Assembly (NCBI GenBank): GCA_017849455.1
Contig: JAFIGX010000004.1
Span: 248,001-312,000 of the forward strand
Direction: 5' to 3'
Source: Pseudobacter sp.
GTDB lineage: Bacteria > Bacteroidota > Bacteroidia > Chitinophagales > Chitinophagaceae
DNA: 64,000 nucleotides
The notes under the pieces were generated by a model, which was given only the letters and a program-made list of their open reading frames with translations, ran no database searches and was not told the origin of the DNA. Shown one piece after another: positions 56,843-64,000 of the stretch; position 1 is the first letter of the stretch; every line of letters begins with the position of its first letter. A program made the position numbers and the translations under genes.

Positions 56843-57424
56843 TCAACGGGCCGACCCGATAAAAATAGCCAGTAGCAGGGCTTCTTTCAGGCCCGATCTT
56901 AACTTATTGATAGCTGTGTTGAGTTGATTGCGAACTGTTTGTTCCGAGACATGAAGGGTCTCTGCGATCTCTGTAACAGAAAGGTTTTCTTCCCGGCTAA
57001 GCCGGTATACCTGCTGCATTTTTTCGGGAAGCTTATTCACTTCTCTTTCCACCGTTGCCTGTAATTCTTCCAGTTGCAGGGAATCGAGCAATTGTGTGAA
57101 ATCAGGGAGAATGGTTTGGGCCACTAATTTCTTTCTTTGTTTATCCTTGATTGCGCGGGAAATGTATGATAGTACCTCGTAATGTACGATACTGTTCAGG
57201 TAAATTTCAACGGTAGTATCGATTTGCAGCTCGGTACGACGCAGCCACAACTTAATGAAGAGCTCCTGTATGATGTCTTTGGCATCCGATTCAGACTTCA
57301 GACGCCTGGATGCGAACTGGTAAAGCCGTTCCCAATACCGGTTGAATAATTCGCGGAATGCACCTGCATCGTCTTTCCGGATATATTCCAGCAAAGCAGT
57401 ATCGGCCATTGGCGTAAAGTCCAT
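56843..57424 (-). CDS. ECF RNA polymerase sigma-70 factor (Bacteroidetes FecI-like group)
   Basis: The 193-residue protein has region 2 (FRELFNRYWERLYQFASR, then DIIQELFIKLW, about 22-62) and region 4 with the helix-turn-helix NLSVTEIAETLHVSEQTVRN (about 146-165). The start is ATG 57424. It is the first gene of a nine-gene minus-strand operon and should direct transcription of the downstream receptor operon when released by FecR. It is a different paralogue from the one at 11384. Confidence 0.92.
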   Translation of the reverse strand: MDFTPMADTALLEYIRKDDAGAFRELFNRYWERLYQFASRRLKSESDAKDIIQELFIKLWLRRTELQIDTTVEIYLNSIVHYEVLSYISRAIKDKQRKKLVAQTILPDFTQLLDSLQLEELQATVEREVNKLPEKMQQVYRLSREENLSVTEIAETLHVSEQTVRNQLNTAINKLRSGLKEALLLAIFIGSAR

Positions 57425-57603
57425 ATAATCAATTTACCCTGACGGCCAAAGTAGTAATATTTTCTCTGGTCCGCTCCCCTATGATTTTATATTATTGTTA
57501 ATGGATGATAAGGATATATTATTGCGCAGGATAATAAATCCCCACCGCTGTCCTCCTTCCGCCTCCCCGATCGTCATTCATACGAACCATAAATTTTTTT
57601 ACC

Positions 57604-57948
57604 ATGAAAGAGTTCGTATTGATCTTCAGGAGCAGCACCAACCCACATGCCAATCCATCACCTCAACAAATGCAGGAAAGGATGAATTGGATCGGAGGCA
57701 TTGCTGCCCAGAACAAACTGGCCGATAAAGGGAACAGGCTTTCCGCCAACCAGGCAAAGACCCTGAAGCCGGGGAATGTGATCACCGACGGGCCTTACAA
57801 AGAGACCAGTGAATTCATCACGGGTTATATGACCGTACAGGCAGCCGGCATCGATGAAGCCATCGAACTGGCCAAAAGCAATCCTATCCTCAAAGCCGGT
57901 GGGAATGTGGAAATAAGGGCCGTATTGACACCGGGAGATAACGGTTAG
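57604..57948 (+). CDS. YCII-related (DGPF) domain protein
   Basis: The 114-residue protein matches the YCII/DGPF group: N-terminal MKEFVLIFRSS, a middle ITDGPYKETSEFITGYM holding the DGP-(F/Y) motif, and a C-terminal helix-strand SNPILKAGGNVEIRAV. Proteins of this type are small ferredoxin-like-fold cytoplasmic proteins, often encoded next to ECF sigma factors; their reaction is unknown. Here the sigma gene lies divergently 179 bases away. A strong hairpin follows, so it is transcribed alone. Confidence 0.85.
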   Translation: MKEFVLIFRSSTNPHANPSPQQMQERMNWIGGIAAQNKLADKGNRLSANQAKTLKPGNVITDGPYKETSEFITGYMTVQAAGIDEAIELAKSNPILKAGGNVEIRAVLTPGDNG

Positions 57949-57973
57949 CACAGACGGGAGAAAACTACTTCAT

Positions 57974-58001
57974 AAATGCCGGCAGTGTCGTGCCGGCATT
58001 T
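57974..58001 (+). terminator. Intrinsic terminator after the YCII gene
   Basis: An 11-bp perfect stem joins AAATGCCGGCA (57974-57984) to TGCCGGCATTT (57991-58001) around a 6-base loop (GTGTCG), with TTCGCTT after it. It is GC-rich at the core and 25 bases after the stop codon. Confidence 0.8.
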
Positions 58002-58232
58002 TCGCTTAAATAAAGTCCAATGCCATTTTCAACTATTGAGTATCTTTATCTGGAATGATCAGACGATGTCCGACTGTAGTCCAAGCCCAGTTCCTTCGTC
58101 ACATTAACTTCTGAATAACAAAACTGCCCTGCTCCTTAAGCCTTTACGCCTCCGGGTGTACCTGAATTTTCATAATATCTGCAGAATCTGCCACGAGGTT
58201 TGCATTGGATTTATCAGCACAAATTCAGCAAG

Positions 58233-59471
58233 ATGAATACAAAGTTCCTGGTCGTGGTCCTCTTTTTGCTTTCCGCCGGGGCATTGAATGCTCAGAAGAG
58301 ATCGATGGATCAATACCTTACCGCCGCGCTCGACAACAGCCCCCTGCTGAAAGATTATCAAAACCAGATCAGGATGAATTCACTGGACAGTGAACGCATC
58401 AGGGCCACTTATAAACCCCAGGTTATGGGCAACAGTAATAATTCCTATTCACCGGTCATAAAAGATTGGGGGTATGATAATGCAGTGACCAATGGCGCTT
58501 TGGCTTCGGCCCTCGTAGGCGTGAATAAAACATTGATCAGTCCAAAATATTTATCGGCACAGTTCGAGACGTTGAACATCCAGAGCAAGGCGATCCAAAA
58601 CACGCAAAGGATCTCCGCTCAAGACCTGAAAAGGACCATCATTGCCCAGTATATCACTGCCTTTGGCGACATGCAGCAATTGAATTTCGAAAAGGAGGTC
58701 CTCGCACTTTTGAAGAAAGAAGATGTGGTATTGAAGAAACTGACAGAGAACAACGTATACCGGCAAACCGATTATCTTACCTTTCTTGTAACGCTGCAAC
58801 AACAGGAGCTGTCCGTAAGGCAACAGTCCATCCATTTCCAAAATGATTTCGCCACCCTGAATTACCTGAGCGGTATTACCGACACTACTTTCGCAGAATT
58901 GCAGGAACCAGCTATCACACCTGCCCCCTTGCCTTCACCTGAAAACTCCGTATTCTTTTATCAATATACCTTGGACAGCCTGAAGTTGCGCAATGAACGC
59001 GCTGTGCTCGATTTTACCTATAAACCCAGGGTGAACGTCTTTGCCGATGCAGGTTTTAATTCATCCCTGGCCATGACGCCCTACAAGAATTTCGGGACCA
59101 GCTTCGGCTTCAGTGTTACAGTACCTATTTATGACGGGCACCAGCGAAAGATCCAATACAGGAAGCTCGATATTTCGGAGCAGACAAGACAGAGTTATAA
59201 GAACTTTTTCATAAGCCAGTACAGTCAGCAGATCCTGCAGCTCATGCAACAATTGAAAGGCATCGAAGAGCAGATCGGCGAGATCAATCACCAGATAAAA
59301 TACTCGGAAGGTCTCATACAGGCACATCTCAAATTATTAGGCACAGGCGATGCCCGCATCGCAGATCTCGTGATCGCATTGAATAATTATATGACGGCAA
59401 AGAACCTGCTTACACAAAATACGGTCAGTCGCCTGCAGATCATCAATCAAATCAATTACTGGAACAGGTAA
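58233..59471 (+). CDS. TolC family outer-membrane efflux protein
   Basis: From ATG 58233 the protein has 412 residues; an upstream TTG frame from 58200 would bury the signal peptide. A signal (to about 20, ending NAQ) is followed by two OEP-type helical hairpin halves, with long helices such as IKYSEGLIQAHLKLLGTGDARIAD. Like TolC it should form the outer-membrane duct of a tripartite pump. It is followed by an adaptor gene after 13 bases. The 284-base region before it (57949-58232) contains the YCII terminator and a TATCTTTA that partly fits a -7 element. Confidence 0.88.
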   Translation: MNTKFLVVVLFLLSAGALNAQKRSMDQYLTAALDNSPLLKDYQNQIRMNSLDSERIRATYKPQVMGNSNNSYSPVIKDWGYDNAVTNGALASALVGVNKTLISPKYLSAQFETLNIQSKAIQNTQRISAQDLKRTIIAQYITAFGDMQQLNFEKEVLALLKKEDVVLKKLTENNVYRQTDYLTFLVTLQQQELSVRQQSIHFQNDFATLNYLSGITDTTFAELQEPAITPAPLPSPENSVFFYQYTLDSLKLRNERAVLDFTYKPRVNVFADAGFNSSLAMTPYKNFGTSFGFSVTVPIYDGHQRKIQYRKLDISEQTRQSYKNFFISQYSQQILQLMQQLKGIEEQIGEINHQIKYSEGLIQAHLKLLGTGDARIADLVIALNNYMTAKNLLTQNTVSRLQIINQINYWNR

Positions 59472-59484
59472 ATCTTTTACAACG

Positions 59485-60423
59485 ATGAATGTTAATTTAT
59501 TTTCCAGGACCATCTACTTCCTTCCGGCCATACTGCTCTTTTCCTGCAGGGATGCCGCCACACCACCGGATACGGCAGACCAGCAACAAATACAGACTTC
59601 CGTAACGGTTACCAATATCAGCAGGGATACCATGAGCGAATACATCGAGCTGAATGCAACAGCCTCCTTCCTGTTAAAAAGCCCCGTCAAGGCCAATGCC
59701 AATGGTTATCTGCAAACTTCTACCATTCACCGCGGACAAGCAGTTTCACGCGGTCAGGTGCTTTTTACCATCAAAACCAAAGAAGCGCAAAGTATCGGAA
59801 ATGTTGTGACAGGGCTCGATTCAACATTCAGGTTCACAGGTACAAACAGTATCCGGGCAAGTGAAGATGGTTTTATTACACAACTCGACCACCAACCGGG
59901 AGATTATGTCCAGGATGGGGAACAACTGGCCGTGATCAGCACGAAGAACAGCTTTGCCTTTCTGATGAATATGCCCTATGAACTGCGCCCTTATGTCGTT
60001 TCTCAAAAAACGGTGGTCCTGCTATTGCCCGATGGTGAGAAATTACAAGGGGCCATCAGTGGCGCCATGCCTTCTGTCGATTCGGCCGCACAGACCCAAA
60101 GCATCGTGATCAAGGTGAACTCTTCACATACGATCCCCGAAAATTTAGTCGCCAAGGTGAGGATACTGAAAATATTGAAGCCCGGAGCTGTTACAGTGCC
60201 GAAATCAGCCATACTCACCAACGAAACGCAAACAGATTTCTGGATCATGAAACTGATCGATAGTGCCACTGCCGTTAAAGTGCCTGTGAAGAAAGGTATC
60301 GAGACGGCAGACAGGGTCGAGATCATATCACCGGTGCTGACCCACCGCGATATGATCCTCACTTCCGGTAATTATGGGCTGGAGGATACAGCCAGGGTCA
60401 AAATAATGAGGCCACAACAATAA
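59485..60423 (+). CDS. RND efflux periplasmic adaptor lipoprotein
   Basis: The 312-residue protein has a lipoprotein signal (LLFSCRDA, Cys about 16) and a short membrane-fusion-protein architecture: a lipoyl/barrel-sandwich part (KSPVKANANGYLQTSTIHRG and ASEDGFITQLDHQPGDYVQDG), with a small hairpin between, then beta-barrel and membrane-proximal domains (VTVPKSAILTNETQTDFWI). It is shorter than AcrA (about 390), mostly through a reduced hairpin. It links the TolC-like duct to the pump encoded 9 bases downstream. Confidence 0.88.
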   Translation: MNVNLFSRTIYFLPAILLFSCRDAATPPDTADQQQIQTSVTVTNISRDTMSEYIELNATASFLLKSPVKANANGYLQTSTIHRGQAVSRGQVLFTIKTKEAQSIGNVVTGLDSTFRFTGTNSIRASEDGFITQLDHQPGDYVQDGEQLAVISTKNSFAFLMNMPYELRPYVVSQKTVVLLLPDGEKLQGAISGAMPSVDSAAQTQSIVIKVNSSHTIPENLVAKVRILKILKPGAVTVPKSAILTNETQTDFWIMKLIDSATAVKVPVKKGIETADRVEIISPVLTHRDMILTSGNYGLEDTARVKIMRPQQ

Positions 60424-60432
60424 CTCAATGAC

Positions 60433-63400
60433 GTGAAAAACTTCTTCGTAACATATAAAAGCCCCCTCACGGTATTACTGGTGCTGGTGATCGGTGGAGG
60501 CATGTTTGCCTACAGCAAAATGCAAACTTCCCTGTTCCCGGAAATTACTTTTCCAAAGATCAAAGTGATCGCAGATGCCGGATTGCAACCCGTGGATAAA
60601 ATGATGGTCACCGTTACCAAGCCACTCGAGAACGCCATCAAACAGGTGCCCGACCTGCAAATGATCCGGAGCACAACGAGTAAAGGCACCTGCGAAATAT
60701 CGGCTTTCATGAACTGGAATGCCAATATCGATCTGAGCCAGCAACGGATCGAATCGAAGATCGGCCAGGTCCGTAACCTTTTACCGCCGGAAGTGCAGGT
60801 GACCGTCGAGAAAATGAACCCTTCCATCCTGCCGGTAATGGGTTATACGCTCGAGAGCCATACCAAGACGCCTATCGAATTGAAGCTGCTGGCCAATTAT
60901 ACGATCAAACCCTATCTATCGCAGGTAAACGGCGTTTCGGAGATAAGAGTGATCGGCGGGAAGACCAAAGAGTACTGGTTGCAGATGGATATGCGCAAAA
61001 TGAGCTCCCTGTCGATAACCCCCGATGTGGTGAGCACAGCACTGGGACAAACGAATTTCATCAGGTCGAACGGCTATCTGTCCGATTATAAATATCTATA
61101 CCTCACGGTAACAGATGCAACTGTTCATACCCCTGATGATCTCAGGAATATCGTGGTCGTCAATGATGGCAAGAGGATCATCCGCGTACAGGATATCGCC
61201 ACAGTGGCCGTAAAGGAAGCTGTTGAATATACCAAGATCAATGCAAATGGAAAGGACGGTATCCTCATCGCAGTCATCAAACAGCCCAATGCCAACCTGG
61301 TCGATCTGTCGGCCGCCATGGAGAAGAAAGTCGAAGCCCTGAAAAAAGTACTGCCGAAAGGGGTAACGATCCAACCATATTATATACAGGCCGATTTCGT
61401 CAATGATTCCGTTAGAAGCGTAACGGACAGCCTGTGGATAGGTTTAGGGCTTGCGATCATCGTTGCGATCATCTTCCTGCGCTCACTGAAAGCCAGCACT
61501 ACTATCCTGATCACCATCCCCGTCACGCTTTGCCTTACACTGATCGTTTTGTACGCCATCGGCTATACCTTCAATATCATGACCCTCGGCGCCATCGCAG
61601 CAGCCATCGGCCTGATCATCGACGACGCCATCGTAGTAGTGGAACAGATCCACCGCACACATGAAGAACATCCTGATGAAACGACTCTTACCCTGTTACA
61701 GAAAGCCATCCACTATTTGTTCCCTGCGATGGTGGGATCTTCCATCAGCACTATCGTGATATTTTTTCCATTCGTTTTGATGAGCGGCGTGGCCGGGGCT
61801 TATTTCAAGGTGATGACGGATACGATGATCATTACCCTGGCCTGTTCTTTCCTCGTTACCTGGATCGGGCTACCGGTCATTTACCTGTTGCTCTCCGGTA
61901 GCAAGCCACATACAATAAAGAAGAGCATCAGGCCACATGAAGTAAGACAGCAAAAATGGGTCTCCTTTTTTATACGACGCCCTGCCATCAGTATCGTGAT
62001 GATAGCAGCCCTCTGCTTCCTGATCTTTTTCATTCTGCCGAAGCTGCAAACGGGTTTCCTGCCCGATATGGACGAAGGCAGCATCGTACTCGATTATGCT
62101 TCTCCGCCTGGAACATCGCTGGAAGAAACAGACAGGATGCTCCGGGAGGTAGAAAAACAGATATTGTCGGTCCCGGAAGTAGCAGCCTATTCAAGAAGGA
62201 CCGGTACACAAATGGGCTTCTTCATTACCGAACCCAATACCGGCGATTACCTGATCCAACTGAAGAAGAACAGGAAGCGATCGACAGAAGAGGTGACCAG
62301 TGAGATCCGGCAGAAGATCGAATCATCACAGCCCGCACTGCGCGTCGATTTCGGTCAGGTGATCGGGGATATGCTGGGCGATCTGATGACTTCCGTGCAG
62401 CCGGTTGAAATAAAAGTGTTCGGGGATGATCAGCAAAAACTGCATGAACTATCGAAGCAGATCGCTGAAGTGATTTCCAATGTACATGGTACGGCAGATG
62501 TGTTCAATGGCATCGTAGTGGCAGGGCCTTCAGTGAGCATTGTCCCGGATTATGGGAGGCTCGCACAATTCGGCATCACGCCTGCCAACCTTCAGTTGCA
62601 GGTCAGGAATGCTTTGGAAGGGAATATCGTTGGCGGCATCCTGGAAAAAGAACAGGTGTCGACAGTGAGAATGGTCTATGCAGGCAGCCCCAAAATGAGT
62701 GTAACGGAGATCAATAACCTGCAGGTGTTCCTGCCGAATGGCCGGCTTAGCCCTATCAGTTACCTGGCAAAAGTTCAGGTCAATGAAGGGGATGCGGAGA
62801 TCCAGCGGGAAAATTTGCAAAGCATGGGGATCATCACGGCAAGATTGGAGAACAGCGACCTGGGCACGGTCATGAAAGATATCCAGCAACAGGTGGCCTC
62901 CAAAGTGAGCCTGCCTTCAGGATACCATATTTCTTACGGTGGCGCTTATGCGGCACAACAGCAATCATTCAAAGAGCTCCTGATGATCCTGATCACGGCC
63001 AGCCTGCTCGTATTCGGGGTGATCCTATTCCTGTTCAGGGATTTCAGGATCGCCATTCTGATCCTCGTGATAGCAGTACTGGGGATCTCAGGGAGCTATA
63101 TCGCCCTTTATATTACCAATACACCGCTCAATGTAGGCAGCTATACGGGGTTGATCATGATCGTCGGCATTATCGGCGAGAACGCCATTTTCACTTTCCT
63201 TCAGTTCAAAGAATCCTTACATGACAAAAGCACGGATGAAGCGATCATCTATTCCATTTCAACCAGGTTACGACCGAAATTGATGACTGCTCTCGGCGCC
63301 ATCATCGCATTGATGCCGCTGGCTTTGGGCATCGGTGCAGGGGCCCAGTTGCACCAGCCGCTGGCCATAGCAGTCATCGGCGGTTTTGTGGCGGCATTAC

Positions 63401-63498
63401 CATTACTGCTGATCGTATTGCCCTCGATGTTGAGACTGCTGTACGTAAAACACCATTCGAATACTTCCAATCGGAACATTCAAACATTCAAACAATAA
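60433..63498 (+). CDS. RND family efflux transporter permease
   Basis: The 1021-residue protein starts with GTG at 60433 (the nearby ATG is out of frame). It has the AcrB-type layout: one N-terminal span, a porter domain, spans 2-7 with LIIDDAIVVVEQ (Asp397 and Asp398 in the proton-relay span), a second porter domain and spans 8-12 to the end. It drives proton-coupled export from the periplasm or inner membrane. The adjacent adaptor and TolC proteins complete the pump. Substrate class is not evident: the charged metal residues expected of CusA-type pumps were not recognised, so drugs, dyes or lipids are likelier. Confidence 0.92.
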   Translation: MKNFFVTYKSPLTVLLVLVIGGGMFAYSKMQTSLFPEITFPKIKVIADAGLQPVDKMMVTVTKPLENAIKQVPDLQMIRSTTSKGTCEISAFMNWNANIDLSQQRIESKIGQVRNLLPPEVQVTVEKMNPSILPVMGYTLESHTKTPIELKLLANYTIKPYLSQVNGVSEIRVIGGKTKEYWLQMDMRKMSSLSITPDVVSTALGQTNFIRSNGYLSDYKYLYLTVTDATVHTPDDLRNIVVVNDGKRIIRVQDIATVAVKEAVEYTKINANGKDGILIAVIKQPNANLVDLSAAMEKKVEALKKVLPKGVTIQPYYIQADFVNDSVRSVTDSLWIGLGLAIIVAIIFLRSLKASTTILITIPVTLCLTLIVLYAIGYTFNIMTLGAIAAAIGLIIDDAIVVVEQIHRTHEEHPDETTLTLLQKAIHYLFPAMVGSSISTIVIFFPFVLMSGVAGAYFKVMTDTMIITLACSFLVTWIGLPVIYLLLSGSKPHTIKKSIRPHEVRQQKWVSFFIRRPAISIVMIAALCFLIFFILPKLQTGFLPDMDEGSIVLDYASPPGTSLEETDRMLREVEKQILSVPEVAAYSRRTGTQMGFFITEPNTGDYLIQLKKNRKRSTEEVTSEIRQKIESSQPALRVDFGQVIGDMLGDLMTSVQPVEIKVFGDDQQKLHELSKQIAEVISNVHGTADVFNGIVVAGPSVSIVPDYGRLAQFGITPANLQLQVRNALEGNIVGGILEKEQVSTVRMVYAGSPKMSVTEINNLQVFLPNGRLSPISYLAKVQVNEGDAEIQRENLQSMGIITARLENSDLGTVMKDIQQQVASKVSLPSGYHISYGGAYAAQQQSFKELLMILITASLLVFGVILFLFRDFRIAILILVIAVLGISGSYIALYITNTPLNVGSYTGLIMIVGIIGENAIFTFLQFKESLHDKSTDEAIIYSISTRLRPKLMTALGAIIALMPLALGIGAGAQLHQPLAIAVIGGFVAALPLLLIVLPSMLRLLYVKHHSNTSNRNIQTFKQ

Positions 63499-63501
63499 AA
63501 C

Positions 63502-64000
63502 ATGAAACCAATCATTACAACATGCCTGTCGTTGTTCGCCGCCACCTTGTTCATGGCCGATGCTCCGGCCCAAACAGGCGGATACAGGATCGATAAGACA
63601 TTTCACATTGCAAGCCCGGGAGGGTGGGATTACCTGGCCGTTCATGGCAACAAATTATATGTATCGCACGGAACACAGGTGAACATCCTCGACAAGCAGA
63701 CAGGAGATTCCCTGGGCGTTATTCCCAATACCACCGGGGTGCATGGTATTGCGTTCGTGCCGGAACTGGGCAAAGGTTTTACCAGTAACGGAAGGCTCAA
63801 CAATGTTACCGTGTTCGACCTTTCAACCGGCAATATCCGGTCGCAGATCACCACCGGCCAAAACCCCGACGCCATTTCGTATGATACGTATTCCAAAAAG
63901 ATCATTACCTGCAATGGACGCAGCAGCGACCTGAGCATCATCGATCCTGAAACGGAAAAAGTGGTCAATACGATCCCGGTAGGCGGTAAGCCTGAAGCGG
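63502..64000 (+). CDS. YncE-like beta-propeller secreted protein (3' end beyond window)
   Basis: The visible 166 codons start at ATG 63502, 3 bases after the RND pump stop, so the gene belongs to the efflux operon. A signal peptide (to about residue 23) is followed by propeller-like repeats: KLYVSHGTQVNILDKQTGDS, NVTVFDLSTGN and DLSIIDPETEKVVNTIPVGG match the YVTN/YncE pattern of about 40-45 residues. Such proteins are periplasmic beta-propellers of uncertain role. The rest is outside the window. Confidence 0.75.
   Translation, partial: MKPIITTCLSLFAATLFMADAPAQTGGYRIDKTFHIASPGGWDYLAVHGNKLYVSHGTQVNILDKQTGDSLGVIPNTTGVHGIAFVPELGKGFTSNGRLNNVTVFDLSTGNIRSQITTGQNPDAISYDTYSKKIITCNGRSSDLSIIDPETEKVVNTIPVGGKPEA

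Noticed and set aside
1..64000. CRISPR arrays, tRNA or rRNA genes, insertion sequences, integrases or attachment sites
   Set aside because: None were visible: no regularly spaced direct repeats beyond the pair at 6901, no cloverleaf-like or rRNA stretches in the gaps, and no transposase or integrase among the reading frames.

Overview
The window comes from a Bacteroidota chromosome, most likely the Chitinophagaceae (Chitinophaga/Niastella-like). This rests on SusC/SusD pairs, an STN-type TonB receptor driven by an ECF sigma/FecR pair, a one-piece hybrid two-component regulator, a type IX secretion C-terminal domain, Gld-type ABC components and many lipoproteins with a Cys-Lys-Lys start. I found no rRNA, tRNA, CRISPR array, insertion sequence or integrase, and no gap between genes longer than 300 bases.

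Region 1 (1-11142, minus strand) is a polysaccharide utilisation locus. In transcription order it holds a hybrid two-component sensor, SusC, SusD, a small surface lipoprotein and two tandem FAD-dependent oxidoreductases, the second cut by the window edge. An 18-bp direct repeat with 21-bp period lies upstream of susC and is the best candidate binding site for the sensor.

Region 2 (11384-24562, plus strand) runs ECF sigma factor, FecR anti-sigma, STN-type SusC, SusD, a terminator hairpin, then a GldA-like ABC ATPase, a fused GldF/GldG-like permease and two tandem MutS-like ATPases that lack the mismatch-reading domain. A structured leader lies between fecR and susC. This association of an outer-membrane uptake pair, a Gld-like ABC machine and paired MutS-like ATPases is the best candidate for an undescribed system.

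Region 3 (24596-42780) is a second glycan locus with genes on both strands: SusC/SusD/secreted pectate-lyase-like enzyme; rhamnogalacturonan acetylesterase (CE12); a putative TIM-barrel hydrolase, a NagB-like deaminase and a GH109-like enzyme; an MFS sugar transporter and NagA; a LacI-family regulator; and a Gfo/Idh/MocA oxidoreductase. The three divergent intergenic regions each carry one copy of the palindrome GATARCGTTMTC, which ties the whole block to the LacI regulator. The enzymes point to an acetylated glycan with both uronate and N-acetyl-hexosamine residues.

Region 4 (42777-57424, minus strand) is a tight nine-gene operon: ECF sigma, FecR, an STN-type TonB receptor, two unfamiliar lipoproteins, three lipoproteins with paired fasciclin (FAS1) domains and an Oar-like TonB receptor. 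It has no SusD.

Region 5 (57604-64000, plus strand) has a YCII-family protein, a strong terminator, and a TolC/adaptor/RND efflux operon followed by a beta-propeller protein cut by the right edge.
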